A DNA stretch of 31,572 bases from an uncultured Lachnospiraceae bacterium. Its GTDB lineage: Bacteria > Bacillota > Clostridia > Lachnospirales > Lachnospiraceae. The DNA lies in assembly GCA_910584695.1 (NCBI GenBank), contig CAJUBR010000031.1:1-31572 (forward strand). Reading direction: 5' to 3'. Positions 8,209 through 13,907 of this stretch are shown one piece after another (the stretch's first letter is position 1; every line of letters starts with the position of its first letter). The notes under the pieces are model-generated. The model saw nothing but the letters and a program-made list of their open reading frames with translations, did not search any database and was not told where the DNA came from. The position numbers were made by a program, and so were the translations under genes.

Positions 8209-8394
8209 TCATTCAAACAGTTCAACCATTGCTTGATCGAACTCATCTTTCAACATCCTCATAGTCTCCATATCATAATCCTCAAATTTAAAACTGCAGG
8301 GACAGTCTTCCCTGCAGCATACCAAATAATATCCACAGCCAAATTGCTGCTTTACTCTATCAAATTTTAATTCTAACCTATTCTGGATTAACAA
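8209..8394 (-). CDS. Hypothetical 61-residue Cys-rich protein in the parAB operon
   Basis: No family recognised. Five cysteines cluster in GCGYYLVCCREDCPC (Cys20, 26, 27, 31, 33), suggesting a zinc or other metal site. An acidic helix MRMLKDEFDQAMVELFE follows. The start is a TTG with a good GAGGTG site, lying inside the last codons of the preceding gene (7-bp overlap). Confidence 0.55.
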   Translation of the reverse strand: MLIQNRLELKFDRVKQQFGCGYYLVCCREDCPCSFKFEDYDMETMRMLKDEFDQAMVELFE

Positions 8395-8690
8395 GAAATC
8401 ACCTCATTTTCTGGCAGATAAAGAATATTTATCAACTCAGAGTACCATTCTTTATCATCTAGCTCTGTACTCAAATGTGTTGCAATCTGTTCACCGGTAA
8501 ATCCATTGATAACCTGAAAATATCCTGTCACAACATTAAATATAACGGATGCTGGTATATTATAAAAAGATCCCTTATATGTAACCCAATCCCCTCCTTT
8601 ATTAAAATCTGATTTATCAATAAGCATTCCTATATCTGCCATTTTCTTATCAATATCCTTAAGTGGTCTATTTCCCTTAAATTTTTTCAT
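8388..8690 (-). CDS. Hypothetical 100-residue protein in the parAB operon
   Basis: No family recognised. A basic N-terminus (KKFKGNRPLKDIDKK), then a probable small alpha/beta domain with WVTYKGSFYNIPASVIFNVV and a helical C-terminus. The start ATG has a strong AAGGAGG site and overlaps the end of the preceding gene by 14 bp. Confidence 0.6.
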   Translation of the reverse strand: MKKFKGNRPLKDIDKKMADIGMLIDKSDFNKGGDWVTYKGSFYNIPASVIFNVVTGYFQVINGFTGEQIATHLSTELDDKEWYSELINILYLPENEVISC

Positions 8691-9057
8691 TTGTTTTTCC
8701 TCCTTGCAAATTCTTCATCATCTGGTCATGAAATCTCTCCATCATCCGGTCATGGGCTTTCATCCTGATTTTTATAACCTCCTCCTGATTTTCTTGCAGC
8801 CATATGTCAATGTACCTTGCTATTTGCTTTGCAACTTCTGGTGAAGCACCAGCTCCCACCAACTTATCTGTATTGAATTCAATTTCATAAGTACTATCAG
8901 AAGCTTCACAACCCCATGAATGGTTAGGAACACATATCCATCCTCCATTCACATGATATCCAAATATTACAAGGTAACTAAAATCACCTATGGCTATTTC
9001 GTTTTCAAAAAATATTCCAGTCTCATTTGTCCAGTCTTTCTCTAATTTCATATTCAT
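8677..9057 (-). CDS. Hypothetical 126-residue protein directly after parB
   Basis: No family recognised with confidence. Beta-rich first half (GDFSYLVIFGYHVNGGWICVPN) and a helical, Met- and basic-rich second half (MKAHDRMMERFHDQMMKN). Its ATG overlaps the parB stop as TAATG, so translation is coupled. An alternative start at the third codon (9051) has better spacing (8 nt) from the GGAG site. Small proteins of this kind next to parAB are typical of conjugative-element or plasmid modules in gut Firmicutes (general knowledge, not a database result). Confidence 0.6.
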   Translation of the reverse strand: MNMKLEKDWTNETGIFFENEIAIGDFSYLVIFGYHVNGGWICVPNHSWGCEASDSTYEIEFNTDKLVGAGASPEVAKQIARYIDIWLQENQEEVIKIRMKAHDRMMERFHDQMMKNLQGGKTNEKI

Positions 9058-10073
9058 TACTCCTCTCCAAAATACATTGCTAAAGCCTCTTCAATAATTT
9101 CACCAATTTTCTTTTCATCTGTTTCTTCCCTAAAGTACTTCCTAATAACCTTGCCACTCACCTTATATCCCTTTGGTCTGCCTGGTGACTTCTTTGCCTT
9201 TTCTCCGGATAATACTTCCTGCATGGTAACTTCCGTAAGCTTATTCTTACCTTGTAACTCCCGGATTAAATTTGCTTTATTGATATCACACTTATATTCA
9301 TTATTATTAATCAACGATACAAATATTTCCTGATTTTCTGTACTAATATAAGAAAGTTCTACGGCTGTTCTAAGTGCAATTTTCTTATTATCCAAAAGGA
9401 GTTTCACACCATTAGTCAAAGTATCTACCCTAATATATCTTGCTATCGTATCTTTAGATAAATCATAATCTTCTGCAACGGTTCTGATACCCGCTGTCGC
9501 CAATGGCGACAAACCCTGTTCAGCCGTTGAATTTACTGGGTTTGAATAGGTTTGTAAATATGAATTAATTTCCTCCAAAACCTCCGTTCTGACGTTCCTT
9601 CTTTTCTGTGCATTATAGTGGCTGGATAACACTGCTGCACGCTCGGAATATGTCATTTCTTCAAAAGAACGCTGCACATTCGTTTCTGCTACAATCTGCT
9701 CTGCCTCGTCTTCTGTCAGATCCTTTTTTATGATTGCCGGTACTGTAAGATTTCCAACCTGTCTGCTAAGTTCTGTCCGCTGGTGTCCGGCTAAGATTTC
9801 ATATTTACCGGAAATCTTATATTCAATATCTTCTTTCGGACGTACAATTACAGGCTCCAGCACACCAAATTCTTTAATAGATTCTTTGATCATATCTCTC
9901 TTTGCATCAGAAGATGGTTTAAATTTATGATTTCTGTAGGGCACCAAATCCTGAATCTGCAGCTCCACAATCTCAAACTGTGAATCCGGGATTCCGAACA
10001 ATTCGTTTAGTCCGCCTATTCCTGACGGTTTCTTTTTTTCTTTTTCCGGTTCTAGTCCAATAAAACTACTCAT
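9057..10073 (-). CDS. parB: ParB-family partition protein
   Basis: 338 residues. After a short linker, FEIVELQIQDLVPYRNHKF (33-51) begins the ParB N-terminal domain. EILAGHQRTELSRQVG (92-107) replaces the chromosomal Spo0J box GERRxRA, and ETNVQRSFEEMTYSERA (130-146) is the ENxQR-type box. A helix-turn-helix lies near VAEDYDLSKDTIARYIRV, and the C-terminus is basic (SPGRPKGYKVSGK) then helical. The GHQR variant is typical of plasmid or ICE ParBs rather than chromosomal Spo0J. The start overlaps parA by 8 bp. It should bind a centromere-like site and stimulate the ParA ATPase. Confidence 0.92.
   Translation of the reverse strand: MSSFIGLEPEKEKKKPSGIGGLNELFGIPDSQFEIVELQIQDLVPYRNHKFKPSSDAKRDMIKESIKEFGVLEPVIVRPKEDIEYKISGKYEILAGHQRTELSRQVGNLTVPAIIKKDLTEDEAEQIVAETNVQRSFEEMTYSERAAVLSSHYNAQKRRNVRTEVLEEINSYLQTYSNPVNSTAEQGLSPLATAGIRTVAEDYDLSKDTIARYIRVDTLTNGVKLLLDNKKIALRTAVELSYISTENQEIFVSLINNNEYKCDINKANLIRELQGKNKLTEVTMQEVLSGEKAKKSPGRPKGYKVSGKVIRKYFREETDEKKIGEIIEEALAMYFGEE
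9495..9511. repeat. 17-bp perfect palindrome inside parB
   Basis: TGTCGCCA-A-TGGCGACA: 8-bp arms around one central base, coding for LSPLAT in parB. The heptamer GGCGACA also occurs in the parA leader stem at 10969-10975. It could be a parS-like or autoregulatory site; this is inference only. Confidence 0.35.
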
Positions 10074-10917
10074 TTTCTATAACCTCCTTCGCAAGCCTCT
10101 GATAAAGTCCTGCCACTATGCTCCCACCTTTTTTGACCTTTGCTGCCCGGTCTTCGTATGTAATCATAGGTTGTTGCTGTCTAATTGCCTTGCTGACTTC
10201 TGTCAGTCTCGGTATCATATAATCATATACTTTAACTGCATCACCAAACTTTTGCATCACCTCTCCCACTGTCTGTTTTGATTCTTTATAATTCTCTGGA
10301 ACCGCAACAAACAAAATTCCTTCAATGTCTAAAGAAGGATTTAAATGGCGTTTTACCCGTAATATATTTTTTAATAATAACTCCAATCCTAATGCCGCAA
10401 ATTTTTCTGCCTGCAGGGGAATTAAAACTGAATCAGCAGCAACTAATGCATTGATGGTGATCATTCCCAGCGAAGGACCACAGTCCAGCAAAATGTAATC
10501 ATATTCTTCCTTCAATCCTTCCAGAATATATTTTAGTACATGCTCCCGGCTCATCGCATTTACCAGACTTACCTCTACAGTCGACATGATAACGTTACAA
10601 TAGAGACAATCTAAGCTGTAAGAAGATATATTTCCATTCTCTTCGTCTATCAGAATGCCTCGATTATCAGGATATATATAGTCATGAGGATTATACTCTT
10701 CATCCATTATTGCTTTCTGCATTAGCTCTGCAATGGTTGTCTCTACCTCGTCCGGAACATCATTTCCCATACAATAAGTAAGATTCCCCTGCTGATCCAA
10801 ATCTACCAGCAGCACTTTTTTTCCCTGCTCTGCCAGGCAGGCACCCAGGTTAAATGTAGTGGTCGTCTTGCCTACCCCACCTTTTTGATTAACGATTGCA
10901 ATTGTTTTTCCTTTCAT
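10066..10917 (-). CDS. parA: ParA-family partition ATPase
   Basis: 283 residues from the ATG at 10917, which has GGAGG 8 nt upstream; an in-frame TTG at 10932 overlaps that site and is unlikely. Deviant Walker A KGGVGKTT (12-19), Walker A' region VLLVDLDQQGN, Walker B YILLDCGPS, and the typical IPLQAEKFAALGLE. With ParB it should form a nucleoid-bound gradient that segregates a plasmid or mobile element. An extra segment of about 50 residues (about 60-110, LMQKAIMDEE to SLDCLYCN) makes it longer than Soj. First gene of an operon of seven overlapping genes. Expression probably depends on the structured leader just upstream. Confidence 0.93.
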   Translation of the reverse strand: MKGKTIAIVNQKGGVGKTTTTFNLGACLAEQGKKVLLVDLDQQGNLTYCMGNDVPDEVETTIAELMQKAIMDEEYNPHDYIYPDNRGILIDEENGNISSYSLDCLYCNVIMSTVEVSLVNAMSREHVLKYILEGLKEEYDYILLDCGPSLGMITINALVAADSVLIPLQAEKFAALGLELLLKNILRVKRHLNPSLDIEGILFVAVPENYKESKQTVGEVMQKFGDAVKVYDYMIPRLTEVSKAIRQQQPMITYEDRAAKVKKGGSIVAGLYQRLAKEVIENE

Positions 10918-11071
10918 TGTCCATTCCTCCAATTAATAAAATATTTTCCTCGCTGCTATAAGCAAAAAGGCGACAGCAGTTGCAACTACTATCGCCACGA
11001 GGAATGTATTTGTGCTTTCGCACATTTATGAAAAGGGTACTGAAAAAGAAATAAATCTGTTTCAATACCAC
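10889..11071 (-). CDS. Possible 60-codon leader ORF upstream of parA
   Basis: A GTG start with AAGGTG about 6 nt upstream opens a 60-codon frame that crosses the three-way-junction RNA and ends 29 nt inside parA in another frame. The peptide is unremarkable and its codons are dictated by the RNA structure. It may be a translated regulatory ORF or chance. Listed because ribosomes on it would melt the terminator hairpin. Confidence 0.2.
   Translation of the reverse strand: MVLKQIYFFFSTLFINVRKHKYIPRGDSSCNCCRLFAYSSEENILLIGGMDNERKNNCNR
10946..11004 (-). ncRNA. Three-way-junction leader RNA of parA with internal intrinsic terminator
   Basis: Every base of this segment fits one fold, read on the minus strand. 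P1 pairs TTCCTCG (11004-10998) with CGAGGAA (10952-10946), 7 bp. P2 is 10969-10996, a 13-bp hairpin with two G-U pairs, from GGCGATAG to CTGTCGCC, followed by TTTTT. P3 is TGCT-TAT-AGCA (10954-10964). P2 plus the T run has the form of an intrinsic terminator. It lies 16 nt before the parA ribosome binding site. The fold was made by eye. Confidence 0.65.
11011..11024 (-). other. GNRA-capped hairpin in the parA leader
   Basis: On the minus strand TGTGC-GAAA-GCACA: a 5-bp stem capped by a GAAA (GNRA) tetraloop. The complementary strand would have a TTTC loop, so the cap favours the minus strand, the parA sense strand, as the functional RNA. It lies 6 nt before P1 of the three-way junction. Confidence 0.5.
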
Positions 11072-11087
11072 TAATCACCTTCTAAAT

Positions 11088-11120
11088 AAAAAAAGGATAC
11101 AGCAATGCCATATCCCTTTT
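11088..11120 (-). terminator. Promoter-proximal terminator in the parA leader
   Basis: On the minus strand AAAAGGGATA pairs with TATCCTTTT (10 bp including one G-U) around an 11-nt loop and runs into T residues. No gene lies between it and the upstream minus-strand promoter, so it stops a leader of about 80 nt. It may act as a first attenuator or a standing brake. Confidence 0.65.
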
Positions 11121-11173
11121 CTCTCTATTGATTGTAAATAATAAAATACTTTTCCTTTCCTAATACTTATCCC

Positions 11174-11202
11174 TTTAAAGAACAAATGTTTATTTTTGAC
11201 AA
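11174..11202 (-). promoter_or_regulatory. Promoter of the parA leader
   Basis: On the minus strand TTGTCA (11202-11197), a 17-bp spacer, and TTTAAA (11179-11174). The -35 box overlaps the -35 box of the plus-strand promoter, so the two probably compete. Confidence 0.5.
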
Positions 11203-11224
11203 CAAATCTATAGAAATCTAAAAT
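11196..11224 (+). promoter_or_regulatory. Promoter of the divergent ncRNA
   Basis: Perfect TTGACA (11196-11201), a 17-bp spacer, and TAAAAT (11219-11224; 5 of 6 matches to TATAAT). It is one of the best sigma-A promoters in the window. The start site should fall near 11231. Confidence 0.75.
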
Positions 11225-11230
11225 AAAAAA

Positions 11231-11371
11231 TATGCCAAATTTCTTTATAAATCAAGGCTTTCATCATCTTTTTCATATTATGCTTAAGACGGGTTCAACT
11301 CCCATCAACTGCATTGGTCAGAAGACCCGTATATACTAGTCTTAGCACCCTTCGGGGTGCTTATTTTGTTG
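11231..11371 (+). ncRNA. Probable ~140-nt structured noncoding RNA between parA and the XRE gene
   Basis: Bounded by a strong promoter and a strong terminator. The 3' half folds by eye: TAAGAC (11285-11290) with GTCTTA (11339-11344), stacked on GGGT (11291-11294) with ACCC (11325-11328). Inside is ATCAA (11304-11308) with TTGGT (11314-11318) around CTGCA. The unpaired TCAACTCCC includes a C-rich stretch complementary to ribosome binding sites. The 5' half is AT-rich and unstructured. GGTTCAACTCC resembles a tRNA T-arm B box, but no other tRNA part is present. A 35-codon frame opens at 11232 with no ribosome binding site. No Rfam family was recognised. It could regulate the element's copy number, partition operon or the XRE gene. 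Confidence 0.6.
11344..11371 (+). terminator. UUCG-loop terminator of the ncRNA
   Basis: AGCACCC-TTCG-GGGTGCT: a 7-bp perfect stem with the extra-stable C(UUCG)G loop, followed by TATTTTGTTG on the plus strand. The other strand lacks a T run after the stem. Confidence 0.85.
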
Positions 11372-11514
11372 TCAATCTGCCCCGTCTTTTCATGCGGGAA
11401 AGTCCAACTCTTTCGGATAATACATAAATGAAATAATTCTTAAAAACAACATTTTTTATTTAAATGTTAACTTATCATCTTAATCATTCGATATTTATAT
11501 TGGAGGACAAATAT

Positions 11515-11799
11515 ATGAATAGTAAATCAACTGAAATTTTTCCAAACTTTGAAAATCGTGACTTTTATATAGAGTTGGGAGAACATATCGCTTTTTATAG
11601 AAAACGTGCACATTTATCCCAAAAAGAACTTTCCAGCCGGATTGGCGTTACACGCTGCTATCTTAACCGGATTGAAAGTCTTAACACTGTTCAGTCTTTC
11701 TCTCTTGAATTGTTGTTTAATATTAGCCGGGAATTAAATGTAGATCCCGCCTATTTCTTTAAACCTTATCCGAAAGACATCGGTCATGAAAATTATTAA
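11515..11799 (+). CDS. XRE-family helix-turn-helix regulator
   Basis: 94 residues from the ATG at 11515, with GGAGG 8-9 nt upstream; an in-frame ATG at 11464 has no such site. After a 20-residue lead the Cro/CI-type HTH runs from about residue 22 to 80: EHIAFYRKRAHLSQKELSSRIGVTRCYLNRIES, then LELLFNISRELNVDPAYFF. No C-terminal sensor domain. It lies downstream of the ncRNA and divergent from parA, so it may be the regulator of the parAB module. Its 3' end faces the FAD oxidoreductase. Confidence 0.85.
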   Translation: MNSKSTEIFPNFENRDFYIELGEHIAFYRKRAHLSQKELSSRIGVTRCYLNRIESLNTVQSFSLELLFNISRELNVDPAYFFKPYPKDIGHENY

Positions 11800-11806
11800 T
11801 ATCAAT

Positions 11807-11834
11807 TTAAAATAATATATTACAGTTATTTTAA
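11807..11834. terminator. AT-rich inverted repeat between convergent genes
   Basis: TTAAAATAA and TTATTTTAA form a perfect 9-bp stem around a 10-nt loop, between the XRE stop and the FAD oxidoreductase stop. All pairs are A-T, so any terminator function would be weak. Confidence 0.35.
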
Positions 11835-11845
11835 ACAGGTTACAT

Positions 11846-13300
11846 TCATTCCCTAAGTCCATTATTTATTTCTGTTCCCATCTGTGCAGGATTATCAATT
11901 AATTTTCCATCATAATAAAACCTGGAACCGTGACATGGACAGTCCCATGTCTTCTCTACAGGATTCCATACAAGTTCACATCCCATATGGGAACATTTTA
12001 CGGAAACCTTATAAATCCTTCCCTGCTCGTCTTTATATACACCATATCTTCGAAAGCCAATTCGTATGATTTTTCCCTGTCCCGCAGACAAGCGATCTAT
12101 ACTTCCAAAAGGAAGATGAAAATGTCCTTTTACAAGTCCCGCTACACTAATTCCTATATCCTTACACAATTTTCCACAGGAAGCTACTAAATGAATGCGT
12201 TTGGGCATAAATAATGATTCATATGGGCTGATTTTTCCGCAAATCTGATCACAGATCACTTTTGCGGCAACCATGGACCCTGTCATTCCCCATTTCTTTA
12301 ATCCGGTTGCCACGTACCAATGTGGTTTTAAGATAGAAAATGTTCCGATAAAAGGAATTTCATCATGAGTAACACAGTCTTGGGCAGACCAACAGGTAAT
12401 TTCGTTACACTCCGGATAATATTCCTCTGCCTTTTCCCTCAGAAAGGAATAGCCGCATTCTGAATTTATTTTTCCGGTTCGGTGTGTGCCACCGCCAAAT
12501 AATAATGTGTCCTCAAACCACCGAAACGAAAGTCCGTTATCATCTGCACTATAATACATCCCTTCCCATTTCGGTATACCGGAAAGTGCCAGTACATAGC
12601 TTCTTTCCTGATGCTGCCGTGCAAAATATAATCCTGGAACATTTAAAAAAGGGTAATGCGTTGTAAATACAATATCATTCGCAAAAATTTTTCCATGATT
12701 TGTTTCAACACAATGCCCCTTCACCTTTATTGCCCTTGTTTTTTCATAAATGGTAAGACCTTCGGACAATTGCTTTACAAACTCCAACGGGTGAAATTGT
12801 GCCTGTTCTTCAAAACAGACCGCTCCCACTGTCATAAATGGCAGTCTATTTTCTTCTGTAAAATATGCTTTTATTCCGAGTAAAGCTGCTGATGCTGCTT
12901 CCCTCTTTAATTTTTCTTCATCTTCTACAGAATAGAGATAAGACGACAGTCTTTCAAAATGGCAGTCTATCTGCTTTTCCTTTATCAGATTTTCATATTC
13001 TGCAATTGCCTTTTCATTTGCATCTGCGTATAAACGTGCCTTTTTTATACCATAATTTTTAATCAGAGAATCATAGATCATTCCATGCTGGCTGGTGATT
13101 TTTGCCGTCGTATTTTTCGTTTGTCCACCGGCAATCCGGTCAGCCTCTAACACAATTACTTTTTTCCTCTCCTGCTGCAGATAATAAGCGGTCAGTAATC
13201 CCGCCATTCCCGCACCGATCACCGCTACATCTGCCATTTCATCTTCTTTTAATATCTCCCTCTCCGGTATCTCTACAGTCCCACTCCAGATTGATTTCAT
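11846..13300 (-). CDS. FAD-dependent oxidoreductase with C-terminal Rieske [2Fe-2S] domain
   Basis: 484 residues from the ATG at 13300, which has GGGAG 9 nt upstream; an in-frame ATG at 13318 is almost against its only possible site. The N-terminal Rossmann motif VAVIGAGMAGLLTAYYL and VIVLEADRIAGGQTKNTTAK mark a DAO-type FAD fold, and the late GTFSILKPHWYVATGLKKWGMTGS is the second FAD-contacting region. The C-terminus holds a Rieske cluster site, KCSHMGC with CPCHGSRF (Cys-x-His and Cys-x-x-His ligands). This architecture is widespread in Firmicutes, but its substrate is not established. A cytoplasmic redox enzyme; apparently a single-gene unit. Confidence 0.9.
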   Translation of the reverse strand: MKSIWSGTVEIPEREILKEDEMADVAVIGAGMAGLLTAYYLQQERKKVIVLEADRIAGGQTKNTTAKITSQHGMIYDSLIKNYGIKKARLYADANEKAIAEYENLIKEKQIDCHFERLSSYLYSVEDEEKLKREAASAALLGIKAYFTEENRLPFMTVGAVCFEEQAQFHPLEFVKQLSEGLTIYEKTRAIKVKGHCVETNHGKIFANDIVFTTHYPFLNVPGLYFARQHQERSYVLALSGIPKWEGMYYSADDNGLSFRWFEDTLLFGGGTHRTGKINSECGYSFLREKAEEYYPECNEITCWSAQDCVTHDEIPFIGTFSILKPHWYVATGLKKWGMTGSMVAAKVICDQICGKISPYESLFMPKRIHLVASCGKLCKDIGISVAGLVKGHFHLPFGSIDRLSAGQGKIIRIGFRRYGVYKDEQGRIYKVSVKCSHMGCELVWNPVEKTWDCPCHGSRFYYDGKLIDNPAQMGTEINNGLRE

Positions 13301-13524
13301 ATTCGCTGTCTCCCTCATCTTCCAATTCTACTTGATACAGATACTTAAAAATACTCTGCCATCCTCTATCTTTTTGCTGTACCTCTTATAAATAGCTTAA
13401 ATGCAGCTAATTTTAAAATCTGTATACTAGTCTTTACACTTTTTACCATTTTTATAAGGATTTTTGTTTGAATATTTATTTTGATAATAGGAATAATAAT
13501 TAAAAAATGAAAGGAAATATTGCT

Positions 13525-13728
13525 ATGAAGAATAATTTTGATTCAAAGACAAGTAACAGCACAGAGGATAACACATCCCTCTCTAACTGTCATCACACAG
13601 GCAACAAAAAGGATACCACAGCTTCTGCTAGCGTTTCTGAAACAAATTCTGATCAGGATTCTGCCAATTCAAAATATGTTGCAGACAGTGATAACAGAGA
13701 ACGCAGGGATGGTCCTGGAGGAAATTAA
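13525..13728 (+). CDS. Small Ser/Thr/Asp-rich hydrophilic protein ending in GPGGN
   Basis: 67 residues from the ATG at 13525 (AGGAA 8 nt upstream); an in-frame ATG at 13507 is possible. No family recognised. The sequence is almost free of hydrophobic residues and looks disordered (STEDNTSLSN, TASASVSETNSDQDSANS). It closes with NRERRDGPGGN. A plus-strand promoter-like TTGAAT / AATAAT pair lies upstream. It is convergent with the AgrC-like kinase operon. It may be a secreted or modified peptide precursor, a spore or stress protein, or not translated at all. Confidence 0.5.
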   Translation: MKNNFDSKTSNSTEDNTSLSNCHHTGNKKDTTASASVSETNSDQDSANSKYVADSDNRERRDGPGGN

Positions 13729-13828
13729 GCCAATATCCTGTTGCAAGTTTCGGGATATTTGACTCCTGCAGCAGTCATCAAATATCTGCAGGGTTGTATC
13801 TTTAAGGCTCACTGACCGCAAAAATAAG

Positions 13829-13873
13829 CACCATTCCGGCAGACAAAAGCAAGAAATGCCTGCCAGAATGGTG
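13829..13873 (-). terminator. Terminator of the two-component operon
   Basis: CACCATTCCGGCAG and CTGCCAGAATGGTG form a 14-nt stem with a single mismatch and a 17-nt loop. On the minus strand it is followed by CTTATTTTTG, 35 nt after the kinase stop. Confidence 0.75.
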
Positions 13874-13907
13874 TACAATGATATCCATTCACAAAGTTAA
13901 AAAGTTA

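Noticed and set aside
9057..10917. Chromosomal soj-spo0J with canonical parS
   Set aside because: The ParB box is GHQR rather than GERR, ParA is longer than Soj, and no TGTTTCACGTGAAACA-like site was found in the window.
11281..11311. A tRNA gene suggested by GGGTTCAACTCCC
   Set aside because: No acceptor 5' strand, D-arm or anticodon arm fits upstream, and one T-stem pair is broken. Kept only as a possible remnant.
11232..11339. A 35-codon ORF inside the ncRNA
   Set aside because: No ribosome binding site; the ATG would be at the very first bases of the transcript. An open frame of this length is expected by chance, so the RNA reading is preferred.
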